A stretch of DNA of 7,223 bases. It comes from Bacteroidales bacterium UBA5287. Its GTDB lineage: Bacteria > Bacteroidota > Bacteroidia > Bacteroidales > Dysgonomonadaceae. Below the pieces are notes generated by a model. The model was given only the letters and a program-made list of their open reading frames with translations. It was not told the DNA's origin and did no database searches. A program made the translations under genes and the position numbers. The DNA is taken from the NCBI GenBank assembly GCA_002411345.1, contig DHSL01000032.1, positions 1 to 7,223 of the forward strand. The letters run 5' to 3'. This document shows, one piece after another, positions 1 to 7,206 of the stretch. Each line of letters begins with the position of its first letter. Positions within the stretch are counted from its first letter, which is position 1.

Positions 1-150
1 GTTTACAGCAACCGCGAAGTAAATACCAACAGAATAATTACTTTCCAACGGAAATCGGATAAAGTCTCCGAATACCTTAACGAAGCTTTTGCAAATACTG
101 ATATCGGCTACGATTTTGAGAACAACTATATTGTCCTTTCAAAAAAAGCC
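1..150 (+). other. STN-like signalling domain, N-terminal part of the SusC-like protein
   Basis: In frame with the transporter, bases 1-150 encode a short mixed alpha/beta segment with a VYSNREVNTNRIITF strand, a helix KVSEYLNEAFANT and the closing strand NNYIVLSKK. This is the usual layout of the second half of an STN domain placed before the carboxypeptidase-like domain in Bacteroidota transducer-type SusC proteins. In characterised TonB-dependent transducers this domain contacts a FecR-type anti-sigma factor in the periplasm. The domain start is cut off by the window edge. The assignment rests on pattern recognition, not a profile search. Confidence 0.8.
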
Positions 151-3100
151 CAACAAACAACTAACATTCTTACTAATTTGGAGCAAACAGCCCAACAGCA
201 AGGAAAAACCGTAAAAGGAACCGTTACCGATTCAAACGGAGAACCAGTTATTGGCGCTACGGTTATAGTGCAAGGCGATGCTAGCAAAGGTACGGTTACC
301 GATATCGACGGAAATTTCACCCTTTCCGGAATTCCGGAAGATGCAGTCTTATTGTTCAGTTATGTTGGAATGAAAGCGCTGGAAGTATCTCTTAAAGGAA
401 GGAGTAACGTATTGGTGGTGATGGAGTCAGATTCGGAGATGCTCGAAGAGTTGGTGGTAGTGGGATACGGAACACAAAAGAAAGCAAACCTAACCGGTGC
501 TGTAGGGCAAGCTGATCCGAAGCAAATTGAGAACCGCCCAATTCCCAATATTGCTGTTGGTCTTCAAGGCATTATCCCTAACTTGAACATTAGCATGTCA
601 AGTGGAGTGGCCACAGAGGTGCCTAGTTTTAATATACGTGGAATGACTTCGTTGACCGGAGGAACTCCTTTAATTGTCATTGACGATGTGCCTTCAACAG
701 TAGAACAACTGATGAAATTGAACCCCAGTGATATTGAAAATATATCTACATTGATGGATGCTGCATCGGCAGCAATTTATGGGGCTAGAGCGGCCTTTGG
801 TGTGGTGTTAGTGACCACCAAAAATGCCCAAAAAGAAAAATTGATTGTGACTGTAGGTTCAAATGTTTCTTTCCGCAGGCCTATCACTATCCCTCAATTT
901 GTAACTGAGCCTGATACCGTTGTGTCATTACGGGTGCTTGGAAGTGGTTTGTGGTATTCGGTAAAGGATATCTATGGTTCGAATGATATGGACTATTTAC
1001 ATGCTGTAGCCAGAGGAGAGGCCGACCCAATAAGATTAAATCCGGAACAACCAGATCGGTGGCAGTATGCAGGAAGTACCGACTGGTTTAAAGAAGCAGC
1101 CAAAAAACATGCAATATCTCAAAACCATAATTTCTCAATTTCAGGAAAAGAGAAAAAGGTTAATTATTATTTCTCCGGAGCCTTTAACAGGCAAGGTGGT
1201 TTGTTTAAAATTGCAAAAGAGGATTTTGACCGTTACAATCTTCGGTTTAAAATCAATTATAATTTGACTCCCTGGTTGGTACTGTCGAATAATTCTGGAT
1301 TTTCCTACGATATATACGATGAATCATCCCGAAGGATAGATGTTCAAACCTTGTTTGAAACCCCAACTTTCGATATGATCAAAAATCCTGATGGTTCTTG
1401 GACTGCAAGAGGAGCTTCCGTGTTCGGAGCTATAAAAGATGGAGGGAGAAGGGTCTCCAAAAATAATAATTTCAACACAACATTTACAGCGAAAGCCACC
1501 TTATATAAAGACCTGGTTTTTACAGGTAAAGCCTCTTTTCTGAAAGCCAGTTATGACATGTCGGCATTTTGGATCCCTATCCCCTACAAACTGGGACCCG
1601 ATCATGTTGAAATCTATCGCCCTTTAAAAGAGGCTCAGCGTGAAGCTCAGTCAAAAAACCAAAACGTTTTTGATTTATATTTTGACTATGATAAAGAAAT
1701 CGGCAAGCATAAAGTGCATTGCTTGGCGGGGTATAATCAGGAATATTATTACAATAACTGGTTTTGGGCATCTAACAAAGACTTAATCAGTGAGAATGTG
1801 CCTTCGATTAATTTAGCTACAGGCGATCCTTTAGTTGGGGAAAACATTGACGATTGGGCTACCCGGAGCGTTTTTTACCGATTAAATTACAACTTCGATA
1901 ACAAATACCTTTTTGAATTTAATGGGAGATACGATGGGACCTCTAGGTTTCCAAGCAACAAACGATTCTGTTTTTTCCCTTCAATATCGGCTGGATGGAA
2001 TTTATCGAAAGAAGAATTTTTCAAACCTCTTAGTTCCTATGTGAATTATCTGAAACCCAGAATTTCTTATGGTAATTTAGGAAATCAGGATGTGAGTTCC
2101 TATTTCTACTTACCCAGTATGTATTCCGGTAAAACCGAGGCGATTATTTACGGTGGCAATAAACTTGATCAACTTACCACTGTTTATGCACCAGGGCTGG
2201 TATCCCCCAATTTAACCTGGGAAACAGTTAGCACAATAAATTACGGGGTAGACATGGGTTTTCTCCAAAATCGTCTGAGCGCAACATTTGACTATTATCA
2301 CCGCAACACATACGACATGCTGACCCCGGGTAAAACACTGCCAGCTGTTTTAGGGACTTCATCTCCAAAAATGAATGCTGCCGATTTGATTACCAAAGGT
2401 TGGGAACTAACGGTTTCATGGCGAAACGAGGCGAAAATACTGAAATCACCCTTTAATTATTCTGTTAAAGCAATTCTTTCAGACAGTCGGGCATGGATTA
2501 CCAAGTATGATAACCCTGACGGCAAATTAAGTGATTACTATGTTGGTTATGAAATTGGGACAATCTTTGGCTTTGTTTCCAACGAATTATTCCAATCTCC
2601 CGATGAATTAAAGAATCATGCCAATCAAGGAATGTTGTGGACTTATCCTGACAAAGTACCCCCTGGACCAGGTGATATTAAGATTGAAGATCTGAATGGC
2701 GACGGAGTAATCAGGACAGGCAATACCATTTACGACCTGCAAGATCAAAAAATTATTGGCAATTCATCTCCTCGTTACCGGACCAGCTTTATGTTCGACT
2801 GTAATTGGAAAGGAATTGACTTGAGCTTGTTTGTTCAAGGAATCCTGAAGGGAGACTATTATCCTGGCGACACATATTTTTGGAGCGTTTATCAAACTCC
2901 CTGGATGAACGTAACTAAATGGCATCTTGACAATATGTGGACTCCCGAAAATACCGACGCTTATATGCCCCGCTTAAAAGGGTATGCCGCTTCGTGGTGG
3001 GGTGGTGGCGAACTGATTCGGGCAAACACCCGCTATTTACAGAAAAGAACTTATATGCGACTTAAAAATGCCAGCTTGGGATATTCCCTACCAGAATCCC

Positions 3101-3258
3101 TAATTCAAAATGTGAATATTTCTGGAATTCGATTCTATGTCAGTGGTGAAAACTTGTTTACATGGACTGCATTTGAAAACAAAAATTGCGATCCCGAGAC
3201 ATTGGCAAAATATCCACTTCAGAAAACATTTTTATTTGGTGTGAATTTTACATTTTAA
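1..3258 (+). CDS. SusC/RagA-like TonB-dependent outer-membrane transporter with STN domain (5' partial)
   Basis: Outer-membrane beta-barrel that imports a ligand captured by its SusD partner, using TonB energy. The frame is open from base 1, giving 1085 visible residues (numbered from base 1). Residues 1-50 resemble the end of an STN (secretin/TonB short N-terminal) domain, with KVSEYLNEAF followed by YDFENNYIVLS. A carboxypeptidase-regulatory-like domain follows at about 71-141 (GTVTDSNGEPVIGATV, then DGNFTLSG). A TonB-box-like segment, EELVVVGYGTQKK, lies at 149-161. The plug is at about 161-275, with FNIRG, PLIVIDDVP and IYGARAAFGVVLVTTK; the barrel fills the rest and ends GVNFTF with a terminal Phe, as usual for outer-membrane barrels. 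A DLNGDGVI calcium-loop-like motif sits at 897-904, as in many SusC proteins. The signal peptide and start lie upstream; the first in-frame ATG (370) is inside the regulatory-like domain. Family assignment is very secure; the substrate is unknown. STN implies ECF-sigma/anti-sigma control (inference). Confidence 0.96.
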   Translation, partial: VYSNREVNTNRIITFQRKSDKVSEYLNEAFANTDIGYDFENNYIVLSKKAQQTTNILTNLEQTAQQQGKTVKGTVTDSNGEPVIGATVIVQGDASKGTVTDIDGNFTLSGIPEDAVLLFSYVGMKALEVSLKGRSNVLVVMESDSEMLEELVVVGYGTQKKANLTGAVGQADPKQIENRPIPNIAVGLQGIIPNLNISMSSGVATEVPSFNIRGMTSLTGGTPLIVIDDVPSTVEQLMKLNPSDIENISTLMDAASAAIYGARAAFGVVLVTTKNAQKEKLIVTVGSNVSFRRPITIPQFVTEPDTVVSLRVLGSGLWYSVKDIYGSNDMDYLHAVARGEADPIRLNPEQPDRWQYAGSTDWFKEAAKKHAISQNHNFSISGKEKKVNYYFSGAFNRQGGLFKIAKEDFDRYNLRFKINYNLTPWLVLSNNSGFSYDIYDESSRRIDVQTLFETPTFDMIKNPDGSWTARGASVFGAIKDGGRRVSKNNNFNTTFTAKATLYKDLVFTGKASFLKASYDMSAFWIPIPYKLGPDHVEIYRPLKEAQREAQSKNQNVFDLYFDYDKEIGKHKVHCLAGYNQEYYYNNWFWASNKDLISENVPSINLATGDPLVGENIDDWATRSVFYRLNYNFDNKYLFEFNGRYDGTSRFPSNKRFCFFPSISAGWNLSKEEFFKPLSSYVNYLKPRISYGNLGNQDVSSYFYLPSMYSGKTEAIIYGGNKLDQLTTVYAPGLVSPNLTWETVSTINYGVDMGFLQNRLSATFDYYHRNTYDMLTPGKTLPAVLGTSSPKMNAADLITKGWELTVSWRNEAKILKSPFNYSVKAILSDSRAWITKYDNPDGKLSDYYVGYEIGTIFGFVSNELFQSPDELKNHANQGMLWTYPDKVPPGPGDIKIEDLNGDGVIRTGNTIYDLQDQKIIGNSSPRYRTSFMFDCNWKGIDLSLFVQGILKGDYYPGDTYFWSVYQTPWMNVTKWHLDNMWTPENTDAYMPRLKGYAASWWGGGELIRANTRYLQKRTYMRLKNASLGYSLPESLIQNVNISGIRFYVSGENLFTWTAFENKNCDPETLAKYPLQKTFLFGVNFTF

Positions 3259-3272
3259 AAGAATTAAAGTTT

Positions 3273-3344
3273 ATGAAATCAACATGGAATCTTAAAAAAA
3301 CATACACAACCTCTCACACTACTGGGAATGAGAAGAATGAATGA
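3273..3344 (+). other. Tiny 23-codon ORF in the susC-susD gap, probably not a gene
   Basis: Within the 134-bp gap between the transporter and the SusD-like gene, an ATG at 3273 (context gtttATGaaa) opens 23 codons ending at TGA 3342-3344. The peptide begins MKSTWNLKKTYTTSH and is polar, with no hydrophobic core, lipobox or recognisable motif. The gap is longer than the few tens of bases often seen between such paired genes. It could be a chance ORF, an unstructured translated leader, or the remnant of an older SusD start. I see nothing that proves translation. Confidence 0.12.
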
Positions 3345-3392
3345 CCATGCTGGTTAAATAAAATAGCATAATCAATAAACAATTTTAATGAG

Positions 3393-5147
3393 ATGAAAAA
3401 AACATTATGCATAATAACAGCTTCAGTCGCATTGCTAGCCTGCAATGATGATTTTCTGGAGCGTTATCCTCAAACGAGTATCGTAGAAAAGAATTTTTTC
3501 AAAACAGTCGCTGATCTTGAAACTTATTCAAATCAGTTTTATGACTATCTATATGTCGAAAACATCGACCGCAATACCGATAATACCACTATTGAAAAAG
3601 GTAACATCAGGTCCCTTATGCTAGGAACCATCACTGCAGATAATGCTGGCGGATGGGACTGGGGCTCTTTAAGGGCCATTAATACGCTGCTCGATAATTC
3701 ATTAAATATAGAGGGAGATGATCTGGAGATCAACAAATTTAAGGCTGTTGGTAAATTCTTCAGGGCACGTTTTTATATCGACAAGGTTAAAACCTATAGC
3801 GATGTTCCTTGGTATGGGAAGGTACTTACTGATACCGATATTGATTTGTTATACAAAGCTAGGGATACCCGTGAGATAGTCGTTGATTCAATTATTGCCG
3901 ACCTTGAATATGCCACAAAATATATGGGGGAAAGCAAGCATAAAACGCGATTTTCAAAGTGGGCTGCCTTTACTGAATTGGCAAGATTTTGTCTCTACGA
4001 AGGAACTTATAGGAAATACCACGAAGGAGAAGCTGATTTGCATGTGGTGAAAACACCAGAGTATTTTCTAAATAAAGCCATTGCTGCTGCCAGTGAGGTG
4101 ATGGAATCCAAAAAGTTTGATATTTATTCAACCTCAAACTTTGACACCGACTACGGTAGCCTTTTTAAATCGTATGAACTGAATGACAATTGTGAAGTTA
4201 TCATGTACCTTGCTCACGAAGAGAATAAGCGGGAAAACAATTCAGGAAAAGTACTTGATTATGAAAACGGGATTAGCCGTTCCTTTGTCGATTCGTATCT
4301 TTACAAGGATGGATCCTTTGTTCCCCGTAGTGTTACCGATACTTTACAGATAAATTATATTTTTGAAAATCGGGATCCAAGGTTAAAGCAGTCAATCATG
4401 TATCCCGGCTATGTGCTGTACAAAATCAGGGCCCACAAATTGCCCATAAACAAAACCGGAGGATACGGACAAATCAAGTTTTTACCCGATGAGAGCAAAA
4501 ACCATTTGGCCATTTATGTTTCGGCTTCCACATCACTCCCTTTATACCGGTATGCTGAATTATTACTGATATATGCAGAAGCAAAGGCTGAGATGGGAGA
4601 ACTCACCCAGGCTGACCTGGATAAAACGATAAATGTTTTGCGAAGAAGAGCCGGTATGCCCAATCTATTTATGAACCCTCCTATCGATCCTATGATGGCT
4701 GAAATGTACAACAATATTAAATCAACACAAAGTGCTGAACTGTTAGAAATTCGAAGAGAAAGAAACATTGAATTGTTTGCCGAAGGATTTAGGTATGACG
4801 ACCTGATGAGATGGAAAATGGGCAAAGTTTATGAGTTCCCTCAGCAGGGAATATATGTGCCTAAATCGGGACTAGTTGATATTACTGGCGACGGAAGTCC
4901 AGACTATTACATCTGTGATACTGACGAAAATATCCCTTCAGACTTGCCCGGGGATATTTCAATTGAGATTACCTCGAAAAGCAATATTCCGTATTTTCTT
5001 GAATATGGAGATCACGGACATATCATGTTCAAAGCCGAAAAAAACGGATTAGGTAGTTTTGTCGAGCCTAAGTATTACTACCGTCCTGTCCCTACTTCTC
5101 AACTTAATTTAAATAAAAATTTAAAACAGATTTTTGATTGGGATTAA
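3393..5147 (+). CDS. SusD/RagB-like surface nutrient-binding lipoprotein
   Basis: Surface lipoprotein that caps the SusC-like barrel, binds ligand and closes over the transporter for import. It has 584 residues, a normal family length. The start at 3393 gives a lipoprotein signal peptide, MKKTLCIITASVALLAC, with lipobox LLAC and acylated Cys17. The mature protein begins CNDDFLERYP, whose acidic residues just after the Cys fit the Bacteroidota surface-export signal. Family hallmarks include WDWGSLRAINTLLDN near residue 90, a TPR-like helix YRYAELLLIYAEAKAEMG from about 385, RRERNIELFAEGFRYDDLMRW at 454-474, and a closing YYRPVPTSQLNLNKNL ending in DWD. It follows the transporter gene by 134 bp on the same strand, so co-transcription is likely. 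The ligand cannot be inferred, because SusD binding residues are not conserved between substrates. Confidence 0.96.
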   Translation: MKKTLCIITASVALLACNDDFLERYPQTSIVEKNFFKTVADLETYSNQFYDYLYVENIDRNTDNTTIEKGNIRSLMLGTITADNAGGWDWGSLRAINTLLDNSLNIEGDDLEINKFKAVGKFFRARFYIDKVKTYSDVPWYGKVLTDTDIDLLYKARDTREIVVDSIIADLEYATKYMGESKHKTRFSKWAAFTELARFCLYEGTYRKYHEGEADLHVVKTPEYFLNKAIAAASEVMESKKFDIYSTSNFDTDYGSLFKSYELNDNCEVIMYLAHEENKRENNSGKVLDYENGISRSFVDSYLYKDGSFVPRSVTDTLQINYIFENRDPRLKQSIMYPGYVLYKIRAHKLPINKTGGYGQIKFLPDESKNHLAIYVSASTSLPLYRYAELLLIYAEAKAEMGELTQADLDKTINVLRRRAGMPNLFMNPPIDPMMAEMYNNIKSTQSAELLEIRRERNIELFAEGFRYDDLMRWKMGKVYEFPQQGIYVPKSGLVDITGDGSPDYYICDTDENIPSDLPGDISIEITSKSNIPYFLEYGDHGHIMFKAEKNGLGSFVEPKYYYRPVPTSQLNLNKNLKQIFDWD

Positions 5148-5248
5148 TATTAGTTAAAAAAGATAGACATTAAAATAGGCCACGTCAAAAAACGAATAGC
5201 ATTTATTGTACATGGCGAATTTTATCGAAAAAACAAAAATTAAATGAA

Positions 5249-6034
5249 ATGAAGAATATTTATAAAATCATACTGGGACTATCTTTGATAGTAGTGGGTT
5301 GCCAGCAGGGAGTAGATATTGATGTGTCAATTATTCCAGACAAACCATTTATAAAATCAATTACTCTTGCCAATATGGATTCTACCGGGATTATTCGAAA
5401 TCCCATAAGTCAAACCAATGTGATAGACACCATTAACTTTATTGATTCGGTATTTGTAAAAGACCGTTCGGTTAATTTTTCAAATATCTGGGCACAGGCA
5501 TCTCTCGAAGAAGGTTGTACAATAGAACCTCTTGGCGATTCCCCGGCTTTTGGTGAATATGGAGATTTCTCGAAACCCACAAAATATAAAGTTATTTCCC
5601 CTACCGGAAGAAGTGCCGAATGGACCGTCGTGGTTGACTTTGAAAAAATTGTAATTAATTGTAAAGTCGATAACTGGGTAGGTAATATTTTCTGTAGCGA
5701 TGGCATCTGGAGCAGCTACAGTCCGGGATATTGCACAGGCACTAAAGTTTCCAGCAGTTGTGACAGATTAAACCTGACATTCCCTTTTTGGGACGACGAA
5801 GCACTAATGGCAACTTTCGAACTGGAGCTAGGGGATTATGACCCCGAGTTATTTTCCGGAAAAATCACCCTTTTAGACGATGTACACCTTGTTGGTTCAG
5901 GATATGATGTTACATTCCATAAGGGTGATGCGGGAACTTATAGCCTACTTTCGGGGGTGATGGAGTTGGTAATTGACTTTAGCGGATACGATATAGGTGA
6001 CGATAAATATAAATTTACTATTAAAGGACAATAA
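5249..6034 (+). CDS. Putative surface lipoprotein with Ig-like N-terminal domain (SusE-position accessory protein)
   Basis: A 261-residue predicted lipoprotein of unproven function. MKNIYKIILGLSLIVVGC carries a lipobox-like VVGC with Cys18; the following residues, QQGVDIDV, lack an acidic pair directly after the Cys. Residues about 31-131 look like the beta-sandwich (DUF5018-like/PKD-like) domain common in Bacteroidota surface proteins: alternating beta strands, then EEGCTIEP, DFSKPTKYKVISPTGRSAEW and TVVV. The C-terminal half, about 135-261, starts with VDNWVGNIFCSDGIW, is rich in aromatics (W143, W154, W181, Y157, Y161) and has four cysteines (138, 149, 162, 171); I cannot assign it to a named family. 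It lies 101 bp after the SusD-like gene, where accessory surface glycan-binding proteins (SusE/F-like) are usually encoded, so a binding role is the best inference. No catalytic motif is visible. The start at 5249 is supported by the signal peptide; an ATG at 5244 stops after two codons. Confidence 0.85.
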   Translation: MKNIYKIILGLSLIVVGCQQGVDIDVSIIPDKPFIKSITLANMDSTGIIRNPISQTNVIDTINFIDSVFVKDRSVNFSNIWAQASLEEGCTIEPLGDSPAFGEYGDFSKPTKYKVISPTGRSAEWTVVVDFEKIVINCKVDNWVGNIFCSDGIWSSYSPGYCTGTKVSSSCDRLNLTFPFWDDEALMATFELELGDYDPELFSGKITLLDDVHLVGSGYDVTFHKGDAGTYSLLSGVMELVIDFSGYDIGDDKYKFTIKGQ

Positions 6035-6065
6035 GTAGAATATTAACAATAGAGGTATTACCCAA

Positions 6066-6101
6066 TTACGGCTATCATTCAATAAGCAGTGATAGCCGTA
6101 A
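6066..6101 (+). terminator. Perfect 12-bp inverted repeat; hairpin, possible terminator or mRNA-end structure
   Basis: Starting 32 bases after the stop codon of the lipoprotein gene, TTACGGCTATCA (6066-6077) is followed by its exact reverse complement TGATAGCCGTAA (6090-6101), with a 12-base spacer. In RNA a further G-U and a U-A pair could extend the stem to 14 pairs with an 8-base loop. There is no clear run of T after the stem (aaatatctcg follows), so it is not a textbook intrinsic terminator. It could be a weak terminator, a structure protecting the 3' end of the upstream mRNA, or a protein-binding palindrome. The structure is certain; the role is not. Confidence 0.45.
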
Positions 6102-6128
6102 ATATCTCGATACGTGCATCTGTTCCGA

Positions 6129-6176
6129 TTGATCCTCTAAAGGGTTTAATTTTTAGATGGTGCTTGATCCACTAAA
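6129..6176. repeat. Pair of 13-bp near-identical direct repeats upstream of the EEP gene
   Basis: TTGATCCTCTAAA (6129-6141) recurs as TTGATCCACTAAA (6164-6176), 12 of 13 bases identical, 35 bp apart start to start. Between them TCTAAA (6136-6141) and TTTAGA (6152-6157) form a small inverted repeat. The pair lies 80-127 bp before the EEP start codon, a place where a regulator could bind. No known operator is recognised, and in AT-rich DNA such a pair could arise by chance. Confidence 0.3.
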
Positions 6177-6255
6177 AAACTATTTCTATTAAAGCAACTG
6201 TTTAATTTTAAAAAATGCCATATTTTGAGCCACACAATAATTAATTATAAATAAA

Positions 6256-7101
6256 ATGAACACAATTGATGTTTTTACAAATGAGTACAAGGTAACAAAA
6301 AAACAAATACGATGGGTTGCATTATTAACCTTTATCTGTTCGCTGTATATTCCACTTGCTTCTTTTGGGCAAGAGATAAAAGTAATGACATACAATATCT
6401 ATCATGGGGAAGAATATTATTCTCCGGGTGAGAAAAATTTGGAAAAAATCTCTGCAATTATCAATAAATACAAACCTGACTTTGTTGCCATGCAGGAAGT
6501 AGATAGCATGACCAATCGTACGGCAACAATAAATAACGGGGTAAAAATGGATGTTATAAAAGAACTTGCTGCCATGACCGGGATGTATGGTTTTTTTGGT
6601 AAGGCTATTCCTTACAGCGAAGGAGGTTATGGCGAGGGTGTCTTATCGCGTTTTCCCTCCAAGTCCATGTCTTATAACCTGCCGACTCCATCAGGTGGTG
6701 AAGGTCGTGCTTTACTGATGATAGAACATACTTTTTCAAACGGACAAAAAATTATATTTGCCGGGACCCATCTGTGCCACCAGTTTCCCGAAAATAGGCT
6801 GGCTCAAACCAAGGCAGTCTGCAATATTCTCAAAGACTCAACTATTCCTGTAGTTATGGGGGGAGATTTAAATTTTACACCAGATTCGCCCTCTTACCAA
6901 GAAATAACTAAATATTTTGAAGATGTAGCAAAAATGAGGGGGAAAGCCAAGTACACATTTTCTTTTGACGAACCCTCTTCCCGGATCGATTATATCTTTG
7001 TCTCCAAAGGCCATAAATGGCGTATTAAAAATGTAAAAGTGATAAAGGAGAATGCCTCTGATCATATGCCGGTTTTAGTCACTTTGGAGCTGAAAAAATA
7101 G
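6256..7101 (+). CDS. Secreted endonuclease/exonuclease/phosphatase (EEP) family hydrolase
   Basis: Metal-dependent phosphoesterase of the DNase I/EEP superfamily, whose members cleave nucleic acids, inositol phosphates, sphingomyelin or other phosphodiesters. All main motifs are present in order: MTYNI (Asn47), QEVD (Glu81), YGEGVLSR (125-132), GTHL (His172), GGDLN (Asp204, Asn206), RIDYIFVS (Asp245) and SDHMPV (Asp269, His270). At 281 residues it is a single catalytic domain with an intact active site. The N-terminus has a long charged region (about 1-20), a hydrophobic core (21-34) and a likely signal peptidase I site after ASFG before Gln39. The Cys at 28 is not in a lipobox, so it is probably periplasmic or secreted rather than lipidated. 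The start at 6256 is needed to supply this signal. It sits 221 bp after the lipoprotein gene, separated by a hairpin, so it may be an independent or attenuated unit. The fold does not reveal whether it is nuclease, phosphatase or phospholipase-like. Confidence 0.92.
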   Translation: MNTIDVFTNEYKVTKKQIRWVALLTFICSLYIPLASFGQEIKVMTYNIYHGEEYYSPGEKNLEKISAIINKYKPDFVAMQEVDSMTNRTATINNGVKMDVIKELAAMTGMYGFFGKAIPYSEGGYGEGVLSRFPSKSMSYNLPTPSGGEGRALLMIEHTFSNGQKIIFAGTHLCHQFPENRLAQTKAVCNILKDSTIPVVMGGDLNFTPDSPSYQEITKYFEDVAKMRGKAKYTFSFDEPSSRIDYIFVSKGHKWRIKNVKVIKENASDHMPVLVTLELKK

Positions 7102-7156
7102 GTTTTTAAATACAACCATATTGGTCGGATTTGGTTAAAATTGCAGCAATAAAGAA

Positions 7157-7195
7157 ATGAAAAATAGCTTGCTTTTGGTTTTCTTATTTAATTAA
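7157..7195 (+). other. 12-codon signal-peptide-like mini ORF, doubtful
   Basis: ATG at 7157 opens a 12-codon frame encoding MKNSLLLVFLFN and stops at TAA 7193-7195. The composition is that of the first part of a signal peptide, but the frame closes before any mature protein. It is out of frame with the ATG at 7207. It may be chance, a short leader, or a decayed gene start. Confidence 0.12.
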
Positions 7196-7206
7196 ACTGA
7201 ATTCCT

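Noticed and set aside
178..180. TTG at 178 as the start of the SusC-like gene
   Set aside because: The same frame is open back to base 1 and encodes an STN-like domain that belongs to this protein; a start here would leave no signal peptide for an outer-membrane protein.
1067..1267. 66-codon + strand ORF in another frame
   Set aside because: It is embedded in the transporter barrel coding region; the translation is low-complexity and lysine-rich with no domain.
3344..3354. Small hairpin ACCA-TGC-TGGT in the susC-susD gap
   Set aside because: Only four base pairs and no following T-tract; easily explained by chance.
4514..4825. 103-codon minus-strand ORF
   Set aside because: It lies wholly inside the SusD-like gene over the conserved helix and RRERNIELF region, so it is a shadow of strong coding sequence on the other strand.
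5179..5219. Hairpin in the gap between the SusD-like and lipoprotein genes (GCCACGT with ACATGGC)
   Set aside because: The arms are only 7 bases with an internal mismatch and a long loop, weaker than expected for a functional terminator.
5410..5706. 98-codon minus-strand ORF
   Set aside because: It is antisense to the Ig-like part of the lipoprotein gene, has no recognisable motif and no gene context.
6220..6227. Bacteroidota -7 promoter box (TAnnTTTG) before the EEP gene
   Set aside because: The sequence is ATATTTTG, which misses the leading TA, and no TTTG -33 box sits at the expected distance upstream.
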